Assembly: GCA_900759455.1 (NCBI GenBank)
Contig: CAAEVI010000142.1
Location: forward strand, 1 to 11,697
Origin: Erysipelotrichaceae bacterium
GTDB taxonomy: Bacteria > Bacillota_I > Bacilli_A > Erysipelotrichales > Erysipelotrichaceae
Length of the DNA stretch: 11,697 nucleotides
Direction: 5' to 3'
The notes under the pieces were generated by a model that had not been told where the DNA came from, did no database searches, and worked only from the letters and a program-made list of their open reading frames with translations. Positions 1-6,699 of the stretch are shown here, piece after piece (position 1 is the first letter of the stretch; every line of letters begins with the position of its first letter). Position numbers and translations under genes: made by a program.

Positions 1-1
1 C

Positions 2-277
2 CGAGTCATCATCGGAGACCAGTATTATCTTTTCGTTGCTTTTAATATGTATCCGATCTGCTGCATCATGAATGAACAGATGATCTTGGTAAACCAGCAG
101 TTAAAGGAAATGGTAAAAGAAGACAGACTTGTTCTTTGTGTTCATCAATCATCTCCGTCAAAGGATCTGTTGGAGCAACGAATAACGGCTTGCAGTGAAC
201 AAGCAATGCAAAGGGGTGTTGTGCTTGGTATGGAGGCAAAACAGGCGTTATTACTGTTACAGAAAAAAGAAGATTAA
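2..277 (+). CDS. C-terminal part of an unidentified protein (5' end outside window)
   Basis: The frame is open from base 2 to a TAA stop at 275-277, so the gene almost certainly starts upstream of the window. An internal ATG lies at 47 but has no Shine-Dalgarno sequence in front of it. The visible 91 residues begin RVIIGDQYYLFVAFNMYP and then become mostly helical and polar, with a short hydrophobic GVVLGMEAKQALLLL stretch near the end. There is no transmembrane segment and no catalytic motif that I recognise, and I cannot assign a family. Codon use matches the neighbouring genes, which supports real coding. Its last 53 bases overlap the probable start of yunB in another frame, suggesting that the two are co-transcribed and perhaps translationally coupled. 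Confidence 0.6.
   Translation, partial: RVIIGDQYYLFVAFNMYPICCIMNEQMILVNQQLKEMVKEDRLVLCVHQSSPSKDLLEQRITACSEQAMQRGVVLGMEAKQALLLLQKKED
210..218 (+). promoter_or_regulatory. Probable Shine-Dalgarno for yunB
   Basis: The run AAAGGGGTG resembles the consensus AAGGAGGTG with one mismatch and ends six bases before a TTG codon at 225. It lies inside the upstream coding sequence. It favours TTG 225 over the GTG codons at 195 and 216, which have no purine-rich run at proper spacing. Confidence 0.45.
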
Positions 278-923
278 AAAAAGAACGATATTTGCTTTCG
301 TTGTTCTTTTGCTTTTTTTTGCACTTCGTACGATGAATCATTGGCTTGAACCGCAGTTGCAGGCAGCTGCCCGGCAGCAGACTTCGGTTGCATTAAATAA
401 TATTGTTTCGCGCATCATTTCAGAAATGGAGTATGACAGCGATAAGCTGATTGATGTCGAAAGAGATAAAGAAGGATATATTACAAGTATCAATTATGAT
501 ACAAATGCATTAAATACACTGCTACATGATACGCTGGAAACGATTGACGAGTCATTGGAGGCCGCATCGCATGGAGAGACAGATCCGACATTAGATCAGA
601 CGTTGTATGAAAACGGCGTCATTTATCAACTTCCGCTGGGTTATCTTACGCGGCTTCCGTTTTTAAACAACGCGGGGCCGAAAATTGATCTCCGCTTTCG
701 CATGATGAATGATGTATCAGGTTCATTTGAAATGGAATGTGAGCCGTATGGAGTTAATAATACTGTGATTCAGGTCAATTTGATGATTACGCTCAAAGCA
801 GAGGTGTTAACAGTGCTGAATATTACCGAATACGAACACTGCATCGAACTGCCGATCGTTGTCGAAATTGTAAACGGTCATGTCCCGGATTATTATATGT
901 CACGTTCTTTAGTCTCAGAATGA
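225..923 (+). CDS. yunB: Sporulation protein YunB
   Basis: This is a homologue of YunB, a mother-cell sporulation protein in Bacillus subtilis with a single N-terminal membrane anchor; its biochemical role is not known. Starting from TTG 225 the product has 232 residues: a basic start, a membrane segment at about 21-35 (TIFAFVVLLLFFALR), and an extracytoplasmic domain. Family-like stretches are LPLGYLTRLPFLNNAGPKI, the ECEPYGVNNTVIQVNLMI segment and the near-terminal IVNGHVPDYY, all close to what I remember of B. subtilis YunB. The first ATG in frame lies after the membrane segment, so a GTG or TTG start is required; the open frame itself goes back to GTG 195. The frame overlaps the upstream gene. 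The stop is TGA at 921-923, and the same frame stays open for 29 more codons beyond it (see findings). It indicates a spore-forming lineage. Confidence 0.82.
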   Translation: MVWRQNRRYYCYRKKKIKKRTIFAFVVLLLFFALRTMNHWLEPQLQAAARQQTSVALNNIVSRIISEMEYDSDKLIDVERDKEGYITSINYDTNALNTLLHDTLETIDESLEAASHGETDPTLDQTLYENGVIYQLPLGYLTRLPFLNNAGPKIDLRFRMMNDVSGSFEMECEPYGVNNTVIQVNLMITLKAEVLTVLNITEYEHCIELPIVVEIVNGHVPDYYMSRSLVSE

Positions 924-935
924 TCAAATGAAGCT

Positions 936-979
936 GCAGAAAAGACGGATATCGAACAAATGTTATCCAGCTTTTCTGC
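936..979 (+). other. Long imperfect hairpin in the yunB 3' region
   Basis: GCAGAAAAG (936-944) pairs with CTTTTCTGC (971-979), and inside it GGATA pairs with TATCC across a symmetric two-by-two internal mismatch, leaving a 12-base loop. A smaller CTTGA/TCAAG hairpin follows at 980-996. No T-run follows directly, so this is not a canonical intrinsic terminator. It may act as a 3'-end stabiliser or an inefficient terminator between yunB and the tRNA genes. Confidence 0.45.
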
Positions 980-1042
980 CTTGACGAGGTATCAAGAAGG
1001 AAAAAATAAATAAATCTTTTTTCATGAAAATAAAAAAAAGTA

Positions 1043-1070
1043 TTGCATTTTCCGTAAAATAAGATATAAT
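1043..1070 (+). promoter_or_regulatory. Sigma-A type promoter of the tRNA unit
   Basis: A -35 box TTGCAT (1043-1048) is separated by 16 bases from a perfect -10 box TATAAT (1065-1070), about 20 bases upstream of tRNA-Leu. Upstream there is an A-rich run (1031-1039) and the palindrome TTTTCATGAAAA (1019-1030); the A-rich run could act as an UP element, which is usual for strong stable-RNA promoters. Confidence 0.8.
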
Positions 1071-1090
1071 AAAACAGCAGTTGATGATCC

Positions 1091-1177
1091 GGGGTCATGG
1101 CGGAATAGGCAGACGCAACGGACTTAAAATCCGTTGGGAGAAATCCCGTGTGGGTTCAAGTCCCACTGTCCCCACCA
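1091..1177 (+). tRNA. tRNA-Leu (anticodon UAA)
   Basis: This is an 87-base class II tRNA with encoded CCA. The arms can be read directly: a D arm with GCG/CGC stem, an anticodon stem ACGGA/TCCGT around loop CTTAAAA (anticodon TAA, reading UUA and probably UUG), a long variable arm with GGGA/TCCC stem typical of leucine tRNAs, a T arm GTGGG/CCCAC with TTCAAGT loop, and discriminator A. The acceptor stem GGGGTCA/TGTCCCC has one mismatch, U5 opposite U68. It is the first gene of a two-tRNA transcript. Confidence 0.96.
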
Positions 1178-1193
1178 TTACTTCGTAAAAGAT

Positions 1194-1267
1194 GGTTCCG
1201 TAGCCAAGTGGTAAGGCAATAGACTGCAACTCTGTGATCACCGGTTCAAATCCGGTCGGAACCTCCA
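1194..1267 (+). tRNA. tRNA-Cys (anticodon GCA)
   Basis: This 74-base tRNA has a fully paired acceptor stem GGTTCCG/CGGAACC, a GCC/GGC D stem, an anticodon stem ATAGA/TCTGT with one T-G pair around loop CTGCAAC (anticodon GCA), a T arm ACCGG/CCGGT, and encoded CCA. The discriminator base is U73, the known identity element for cysteinyl-tRNA synthetase, which confirms the assignment. It begins 16 bases after tRNA-Leu and is followed at once by a terminator. Confidence 0.97.
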
Positions 1268-1278
1268 AATGATAAAAG

Positions 1279-1310
1279 ACAGACTAAAATAAAGCGGTCT
1301 GTTTTTTTTT
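1279..1310 (+). terminator. Rho-independent terminator after the tRNA pair
   Basis: ACAGAC (1279-1284) pairs with GTCTGT (1297-1302) across a 12-base loop and runs into a tract of nine T bases (1302-1310). It ends the tRNA transcript and so separates it from priA. Confidence 0.85.
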
Positions 1311-1340
1311 ATGTTTGAGACTGTTGAATCTTTTGATGTG

Positions 1341-1369
1341 TTGCTGTATCTTGAGGAATCTGTTACCAT
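1341..1369 (+). promoter_or_regulatory. Candidate promoter for priA
   Basis: TTGCTG (1341-1346), a 17-base spacer and TACCAT (1364-1369) preceded by an extended -10 TG give a plausible but weak sigma-A promoter. Transcription would start about 15 bases before the priA start codon. The terminator just upstream means that priA needs its own promoter somewhere in this 80-base gap. Confidence 0.35.
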
Positions 1370-1391
1370 GATATTTATATGGAGGGATCTT

Positions 1392-3557
1392 ATGAAATTG
1401 GCAAATGTATATATTGAACATTCGTCACTGTCTTTGGATCAATGTTTTTCTTATAGTTTTGAAGGGATGAACGTGTTGCCTGGAACACGCGTGTGGGTAC
1501 CGTTTCGTTCGATGAAGCTGATAGGTTTCGTTGATTCGCTTTCTGAAATATCAGATGAAGAGGTGCAGCGTCTTTCGTATCAGATCCGTCCTGTTCTTTC
1601 TGTAATAGATGAAAAGCCGTTACTGACAGAAGAACTGATGACGCTGGGAAAATGGATGGCACAATATTATGCGGCTCCCACGATCAGCTGTTATCAAAGC
1701 ATGCTGCCTAAAGTATTGCGTCCGAAACAAAATAAGGCAAAAATTGTAATGGAGAAAATAGCGGTATATGATCATTCATGTGAGGGGCTCACAATAAAAC
1801 AGAAGAATGTTTTAGATGCTTTTTCCGAGTGTTCCCCGATGTTGTTGTCAGAATTTCGAAAAAAGTATAAAACAATAGCAAATAAACTGATCGAAATCGG
1901 CTGTGTTCGTGTAGAGCTTCGGGAGAAGCAGTCGTGCAGAATTGTTAGAGCTAAAAAGGATTCTTTTGTGCAGCTGACAGATCAGCAGCAACATGCCCTG
2001 AAACAGCTTCATGAACATGAGGATCATGAAATCATAGTTTTGCACGGAGTGACCGGTAGCGGCAAGAGCGAAGTGTTTCTTCGTTATGCTTCTGAAATGG
2101 TAGCACGGGGAAAGCAGGTGCTGTTTCTTGTTCCTGAAATATCACTGACGTCGCAGATGCAAAGGTTAGTGGAAGAGCGTTTCGGAAATCAGGTCGCAAT
2201 CTATCATTCTCAATTGAATGATCAAGAGAAATATGAGCAGTATCAGCTCGTTGCCAGAGGAGAAGTCAGTGTCGTTGTCGGTACCAGAAGTGCAGTTTTC
2301 ATGCCTTTTTGCCAATTAGGGGCAATTATCCTCGATGAGGAACATGATCTCAGCTATAAACAGGAGAATCCCCCGCGTTATCATTGCCGGGAAATCGCCG
2401 TTTGGAGAGCGCGTTTTCATAACTGTAAAGTGATTCTTGCCAGTGCTACGCCTTCGCTTGAATCTTATGCAAGAGCATATAAGGGGGTATATCGCCTGAT
2501 CGAAATGCCAAAACGTATTCATCAGCAGCTTCCTGAAGTTGAAGTCGTCGATATGGGAGAATGTATTCGCAGAGGAGAAAACAGGATCCTGTCACAGTGC
2601 CTGCATGATGCGATCAATAGTTGTCTGCAGCGTCATGAGCAGGTGATCCTGCTTTTAAACCGTCGCGGGTATACGACGGTGATGCGTTGTCTCGACTGCG
2701 GAGAAACACTGCTCTGCCCTCATTGCGAGGTTGCTTTGTCTTATCATAAAGATGAAAACAGGATGAAATGTCATATTTGCGGTTATTCACAGATATTGCC
2801 TGAGTCCTGCCCAAGCTGCCACAGCAGAAACTGGCGCTCTTTGGGAGCTGGAACACAGCGTTTGCAGGAATATATCGAACAGTGTTTTCCGCATGCAAAA
2901 GTGATTCGTATGGACAGTGATGCGACAAGACGCAAGGGAGCGCATGAACGTCTGCTTTCCGATTTTGCCGCAGGTGCGGATATTTTGCTGGGAACGCAGA
3001 TGATTGCCAAGGGGCTTGATTTTGAAAACGTAACATTGGTCGGTGTCGTCAATGCGGATGCATCGTTGAAAAGCAGCGATTATCGCAGCAGCGAACTGAC
3101 ATATGATCTTCTGGAGCAGGCATGCGGACGAAGCGGAAGAGGAAGCAAGAAGGGAAGAGTGATCCTGCAGGCGTTTGACTGTTCGCATTATGCGATCCAA
3201 TGCGCGGCCCAGCATGATTATCATCGCTTTTTTGCCAAAGAAATGCGCTATCGTCATCTGGCTCAGTATCCTCCGTATACTTATTTGTCAGCAGCATATT
3301 TTATTCATTCTAAAGAAGATGTTGCCAGACGGGGTGCGGATGCGGCATTGCGGCTGTTAAATGATGTCAGAGGCTGTAAGGTGCTGGGACCGATTGCGTT
3401 AGGAAAGCAGAAAGATGAATATCGGTATCGAATCATTCTGAAAGGAAAGAACCGTGAAGCACAAGCTTCGATTCTTCGGAAAATCTTTGAATGTCATAGA
3501 GAATCCCGGCAGCCTTCACGCATGGAAATCGATACGGATCTATTGCTGAGTGACTAG
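1392..3557 (+). CDS. priA: Primosomal protein N', replication restart helicase PriA
   Basis: PriA is a superfamily 2 DNA helicase (3' to 5') that binds stalled forks and loads the replisome again. The start is ATG 1392, with GGAGGG at 1381-1386; an in-frame ATG at 1311 touches the tRNA terminator and lacks a binding site. The 721 residues are close to the 732 of E. coli PriA. In order: an N-terminal 3'-DNA-end binding domain, a winged-helix region, a helicase core with Walker A GVTGSGKSE (219-227) and DEEH box (315-318), the paired zinc-binding region with CxxC pairs from C433 to C476, and helicase motifs such as QMIAKGLDFENVTLVG and QACGRSGRG. The stop TAG overlaps an in-frame GTG of the next gene, so the phosphatase gene is likely co-transcribed. 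Confidence 0.97.
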   Translation: MKLANVYIEHSSLSLDQCFSYSFEGMNVLPGTRVWVPFRSMKLIGFVDSLSEISDEEVQRLSYQIRPVLSVIDEKPLLTEELMTLGKWMAQYYAAPTISCYQSMLPKVLRPKQNKAKIVMEKIAVYDHSCEGLTIKQKNVLDAFSECSPMLLSEFRKKYKTIANKLIEIGCVRVELREKQSCRIVRAKKDSFVQLTDQQQHALKQLHEHEDHEIIVLHGVTGSGKSEVFLRYASEMVARGKQVLFLVPEISLTSQMQRLVEERFGNQVAIYHSQLNDQEKYEQYQLVARGEVSVVVGTRSAVFMPFCQLGAIILDEEHDLSYKQENPPRYHCREIAVWRARFHNCKVILASATPSLESYARAYKGVYRLIEMPKRIHQQLPEVEVVDMGECIRRGENRILSQCLHDAINSCLQRHEQVILLLNRRGYTTVMRCLDCGETLLCPHCEVALSYHKDENRMKCHICGYSQILPESCPSCHSRNWRSLGAGTQRLQEYIEQCFPHAKVIRMDSDATRRKGAHERLLSDFAAGADILLGTQMIAKGLDFENVTLVGVVNADASLKSSDYRSSELTYDLLEQACGRSGRGSKKGRVILQAFDCSHYAIQCAAQHDYHRFFAKEMRYRHLAQYPPYTYLSAAYFIHSKEDVARRGADAALRLLNDVRGCKVLGPIALGKQKDEYRYRIILKGKNREAQASILRKIFECHRESRQPSRMEIDTDLLLSD

Positions 3558-3574
3558 TGGAAGGAAATGACAAC

Positions 3575-4336
3575 ATGAGTAAAAAATATATAAACTCTCT
3601 TTTTATCTTCGGTATCTTGATGCTGCTGGCAGGAACAAAATGGGATCTTTATCTGACGGATTTTCTGTATGATCCTGCTTGCGGATGGGCGTTTTGTTTT
3701 CAGGAAATCTTTCCGCTTCTGCTGAAACTGTGGCTGTGTTTCTGTTTTATGATCCTTCGGGATAACTATTCGCTGCTGTCATATGCGGCAGGAGGCATCA
3801 GTGCCGCAGCCTTTTCTTATCAGGCGATGCATTTGTTCCATATATCGTCTTACGTATTGTTAGCATTGTTTTTCTTTGCGGCCTTCTTTGGCTGTTATCT
3901 GTTATCATCTTATCTGGGTGCCGTACGTCGTCAAAAGCTGTATCCATATATTGCTTTTTATGTAAAAGTCCTGCTTGCCGTATTGCTTGCGACGACAGTT
4001 TGCAAAGTGATCTGGGGACGGATACGTTACCGGGATATGGTCGATGTGTCACAATTCAGTCCCTGGTATGTTTTGTTCAATCGTATCGGGTCTTCTTTTC
4101 CGAGCGGTCATACCAGTTCTTTTGTCGGCTCATTGCTCTGCCTGCTTGGCTTTCCGTTTCCGATGATCCGAAAGCATCACTGCCTGAGCTGCATCCTGGC
4201 TTTTGCCCTGGTCGTGATGATGATGATATCAAGAATGATCATGGGAGCACATTTTTTAAGCGACACAGCAGCCGGCCTGTTAATTGCCGCAGGATGCTGG
4301 TTTTATTTTTATCACAGACGGGAGAATGAACTATGA
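3575..4336 (+). CDS. PAP2-family membrane phosphatase
   Basis: This integral membrane phosphatase of the PAP2 (type 2 phosphatidic acid phosphatase) superfamily has 253 residues and about six hydrophobic segments. The three catalytic motifs are visible: C1 as K144..R151, C2 as FPSGHTSS with PSGH at 176-179, and C3 as SR at 219-220 through H226 and D230. The catalytic histidines are H179 and H226. The usual C1 ending RP is RY here. Family substrates include undecaprenyl pyrophosphate, phosphatidylglycerophosphate and phosphatidic acid, and the sequence does not tell which applies. ATG 3575 is chosen because GGAAGGA ends ten bases upstream; an in-frame GTG at 3557 overlaps the priA stop. The gene sits where def and fmt are found in Bacillus, and its TGA overlaps the rsmB start as ATGA. 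Confidence 0.9.
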   Translation: MSKKYINSLFIFGILMLLAGTKWDLYLTDFLYDPACGWAFCFQEIFPLLLKLWLCFCFMILRDNYSLLSYAAGGISAAAFSYQAMHLFHISSYVLLALFFFAAFFGCYLLSSYLGAVRRQKLYPYIAFYVKVLLAVLLATTVCKVIWGRIRYRDMVDVSQFSPWYVLFNRIGSSFPSGHTSSFVGSLLCLLGFPFPMIRKHHCLSCILAFALVVMMMISRMIMGAHFLSDTAAGLLIAAGCWFYFYHRRENEL

Positions 4337-5577
4337 ATACTACAAGAGAATGGTGCCTGCGGGCACTGATTAAAATATGTGTGGAAGGTTCCTACAGTAA
4401 CCTTTATCTTCAAAAGCATTTAGAAGAACTTGATCAGCGCCAGCGTCCGCTGGCTGCTGCGATTGTATATGGGACATTACAGAACAGTCGCTATCTTCGT
4501 TATCAATGGGAACGCTATGTAAAGCATCAGCCGAAGCCGGCTGTCGCTCTGTTGCTTGATATGAGCATTTATCAATTGCTGTTTCTCGATTCACTTCCGG
4601 ATTACGCAGTTATTCATGAAGCGGTTGCACTTTGCGAAAAGACTGCTCCGAAAGCGAAAGGGATGGTAAATGGCGTTTTGCGTCGTTTTCAAAGAGAAGG
4701 GGTCCGTGAACTGCCCGATGATGAATGGAAGGCACTTGCCGTTAATAGCAGCCATCCAGATTGGCTGGTAAATATGTGGCGTGCCCAGTATGGAGAAGAA
4801 ACTTGCCGACAACTGTGCAGCACAGCGGCAGACAGTTTCCGTCAGTGTGTACGAGTCAACGTGATGAAGACTACCAGAGAATCGCTGCTGGAAACAGGTC
4901 GTTATGCGCCTGCTGCTCTCAGTGAAGATGCTCTATATTACAAAGAAGGTAATGTGGCATCGCAAAAAGAGTTTCAATGCGGAGAGGTATCGGTTCAGAG
5001 TGAAGCTAGTCAGATGGTGGCGCTGTGGATGGATGCGAAAGCAGGCGAGCATATTCTGGATGTATGCAGTGCTCCGGGATCAAAAGCATGTCATATGGCG
5101 GAACATATGCATGACCAGGGTAAAATTGTTTGCGGAGATATTCATCCGCATCGTGTGGAGCTGATAAAAAAGGGAGCAAGACGATTGAATCTGTCGATCA
5201 TCGATGCCAAAGTGATGGATGCCACTGTGCTTGATGAAGTCAGCGATGAGAGCTTTGACGGTGTATTGTGTGATGTTCCCTGCAGCGGTTACGGAGTAAT
5301 GGGACGCAAAAGCGATCTGAAGTTTCATTTGGACCCGCAGGCAATGGATACACTGATTCCGCTTCAGTATCAGATCCTGTGCTGCGCATCGGCAAAAGTG
5401 AAAAAAAAGGGACGTTTGATTTATTCGACCTGTACGTTGAACCGAAAAGAAAACGAGAAACAGGTACAGCGTTTTTTAAAGGAACATTCTGATTTTGTTT
5501 TGAAGAAAGAACAGACATTTTTCCCTTTTGAGCATGGAACGGATGGTTTCTATATCGCGTTACTGATTCGCGAGTAA
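4333..5577 (+). CDS. rsmB: 16S rRNA (cytosine-967-C5)-methyltransferase RsmB
   Basis: RsmB uses S-adenosylmethionine to make m5C967 (E. coli numbering) in 16S rRNA of the small subunit. The 414 residues are slightly shorter than B. subtilis RsmB. The N-terminal third is a NusB-like RNA-binding domain with the stretch RPLAAAIVYGTLQNS. The methyltransferase domain shows the SAM-binding motif LDVCSAPGSK (about 242-251), motif IV DVPCSGYGV with Cys317, and motif VI STCTLNRKENE with Cys367. The two cysteines are the family's catalytic pair: the motif VI Cys attacks the base and the motif IV Cys aids release. The start ATG overlaps the phosphatase stop (ATGA), with GGGAGA just upstream, so translation is probably coupled. 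A strong terminator follows nine bases after the stop. Confidence 0.96.
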   Translation: MNTTREWCLRALIKICVEGSYSNLYLQKHLEELDQRQRPLAAAIVYGTLQNSRYLRYQWERYVKHQPKPAVALLLDMSIYQLLFLDSLPDYAVIHEAVALCEKTAPKAKGMVNGVLRRFQREGVRELPDDEWKALAVNSSHPDWLVNMWRAQYGEETCRQLCSTAADSFRQCVRVNVMKTTRESLLETGRYAPAALSEDALYYKEGNVASQKEFQCGEVSVQSEASQMVALWMDAKAGEHILDVCSAPGSKACHMAEHMHDQGKIVCGDIHPHRVELIKKGARRLNLSIIDAKVMDATVLDEVSDESFDGVLCDVPCSGYGVMGRKSDLKFHLDPQAMDTLIPLQYQILCCASAKVKKKGRLIYSTCTLNRKENEKQVQRFLKEHSDFVLKKEQTFFPFEHGTDGFYIALLIRE

Positions 5578-5585
5578 TACAGCGG

Positions 5586-5609
5586 ACGGCTGGTGACAGC
5601 CGTTTTTTT
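5586..5609 (+). terminator. Rho-independent terminator after rsmB
   Basis: A perfect seven-base stem ACGGCTG/CAGCCGT with a four-base loop GTGA is followed by seven T bases. It splits the locus into a priA-PAP2-rsmB unit and an rlmN-thiN unit, unless readthrough is frequent. Confidence 0.93.
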
Positions 5610-5611
5610 CT

Positions 5612-5639
5612 TTGTTTGATTTATAAAATATGGTAGAAT
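5612..5639 (+). promoter_or_regulatory. Candidate promoter of the rlmN-thiN unit
   Basis: TTGTTT (5612-5617), 16 bases, and an extended -10 TGGTAGAAT (5631-5639) lie between the terminator and rlmN. The predicted transcript start, near 5646, would fall inside the rlmN ribosome binding site (AAGGTG, 5644-5649), so either initiation is slightly upstream or another element is used. Confidence 0.45.
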
Positions 5640-5654
5640 AATGAAGGTGATGAG

Positions 5655-6695
5655 ATGAGAAGTTTATACGATTTTAATTATGAACAGATTCAGGAATTTG
5701 CTTTGGAAAAAGGCTGGAAGAAATTTCGCGGGCATCAGATTTTTCAATGGCTCTATCGCAATCGGGTCGCAGACATTGAAGAAATGAGCAATCTTTCCAA
5801 AGAGACAAGAGACACACTGCAGCGGGAATTTATCATTTCTCCGCTGACATTGAGAGAAAAGCAAGTAGCAAGAGACGGAACTACAAAATATCTGTTTGAA
5901 CTGGAAGACGGGGCATTGATCGAGAGTGTGCTGATGCTGTTTGACTATGGCAAGAGCATTTGTGTAACGTCACAGGTCGGATGTAATATGGGATGTGCTT
6001 TCTGTGCCAGCGGTCTGACAAAAAAACAGCGTAATCTGACAAGCGGGGAAATGGTGGCGCAGGTCTTATATATACAGCGTGAACTTGATCAGAAAGAGGA
6101 GCGTGTCAGTCATATCGTTGTCATGGGAACGGGTGAACCATTCGATAATTATGATAATGTGATGAATTTTCTATCTACGGTCAATCATGATCGGGGGCTG
6201 GCTATCGGGGCTCGTCATATTACTGTTTCCACTTGCGGAATCGTACCTCGGATCTATACGTTTGCACAAGAGCATACTCAGTATAATCTTGCGATATCGC
6301 TGCATGCTCCCAACGATGAATTGAGAGATGCTCTGATGCCGGTCAATCATGCATACCCTCTTGCCGAATTGATGAAGGCATTAGATTATTACAGCAGTGA
6401 AAATAACCGCCGTCTGACATTTGAATACATTCTTTTGAAAGGTGTGAATGATCAGCCGAAACATGCAAAAGAACTTGCGCATCTGATTGGAAGACGAAAT
6501 GCTTATATCAATCTGATTCCGTATAATTCGGTTGATGAAAAAGGTTTTAGAGGTGTCAGTCATGATTCTGCCATGGTATTCTATGATCAGCTGATGAAGC
6601 TTGGCGTCAGATGTACGATTCGCAAAGAACACGGCGGAGATATTGATGCTGCATGCGGTCAGCTCCGGGTTAAACACATGCGCAGCAAGGAGTGA
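5655..6695 (+). CDS. rlmN: Dual-specificity 23S rRNA/tRNA adenine-C2 methyltransferase RlmN
   Basis: RlmN is a radical-SAM enzyme that adds a methyl group to C2 of A2503 in 23S rRNA and of A37 in some tRNAs, supporting translational accuracy. The 346 residues cover the full family length. The [4Fe-4S] motif CNMGCAFC gives Cys110, Cys114 and Cys117. Cys334 in the segment HGGDIDAACGQL corresponds to the cysteine that carries the methyl group in the E. coli enzyme. Other family stretches are VVMGTGEPFDNYDNV and ISLHAPNDELRDALMPVN. The alanine after the last cluster cysteine (FCASG) fits RlmN; I do not see features that would argue for the resistance paralogue Cfr. SD AAGGTG at 5644-5649 sets the start. 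The stop is a tandem TGA-TAG, and prpC begins four bases later. Confidence 0.97.
   Translation: MRSLYDFNYEQIQEFALEKGWKKFRGHQIFQWLYRNRVADIEEMSNLSKETRDTLQREFIISPLTLREKQVARDGTTKYLFELEDGALIESVLMLFDYGKSICVTSQVGCNMGCAFCASGLTKKQRNLTSGEMVAQVLYIQRELDQKEERVSHIVVMGTGEPFDNYDNVMNFLSTVNHDRGLAIGARHITVSTCGIVPRIYTFAQEHTQYNLAISLHAPNDELRDALMPVNHAYPLAELMKALDYYSSENNRRLTFEYILLKGVNDQPKHAKELAHLIGRRNAYINLIPYNSVDEKGFRGVSHDSAMVFYDQLMKLGVRCTIRKEHGGDIDAACGQLRVKHMRSKE
6687..6692 (+). promoter_or_regulatory. Shine-Dalgarno that sets the prpC start
   Basis: AAGGAG ends seven bases before ATG 6700. The frame is open back to an ATG at 6601 inside rlmN, but that codon has no binding site, and the family N-terminus begins at 6700. 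Confidence 0.9.
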
Positions 6696-6699
6696 TAGG

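Noticed and set aside
921..979. Bacterial SECIS element with selenocysteine at the yunB TGA
   Set aside because: A stem-loop does follow the TGA, but the residue context (VSE then SNEA) is not redox-like, YunB is not a known selenoprotein family, and the loop does not show the features I know for SelB binding.
1178..1193. The tRNA pair as an attachment site for an integrated element
   Set aside because: No integrase and no repeated tRNA 3' end were seen in the window, and a normal terminator and conserved gene follow directly.
1311..1391. N-terminal extension of PriA from ATG 1311
   Set aside because: That ATG directly abuts the terminator T-run, has no binding site, and the extension is not expected in PriA; ATG 1392 has GGAGGG at good spacing.
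2614..3257. Several long minus-strand open frames (up to 156 codons) opposite priA
   Set aside because: They lie fully antisense to the conserved priA frame, overlap each other in different frames, and show no family motif or binding site.
6601..6699. N-terminal extension of PrpC from ATG 6601
   Set aside because: It lies inside the conserved C-terminus of rlmN, while ATG 6700 has a perfect AAGGAG and gives the family N-terminus.
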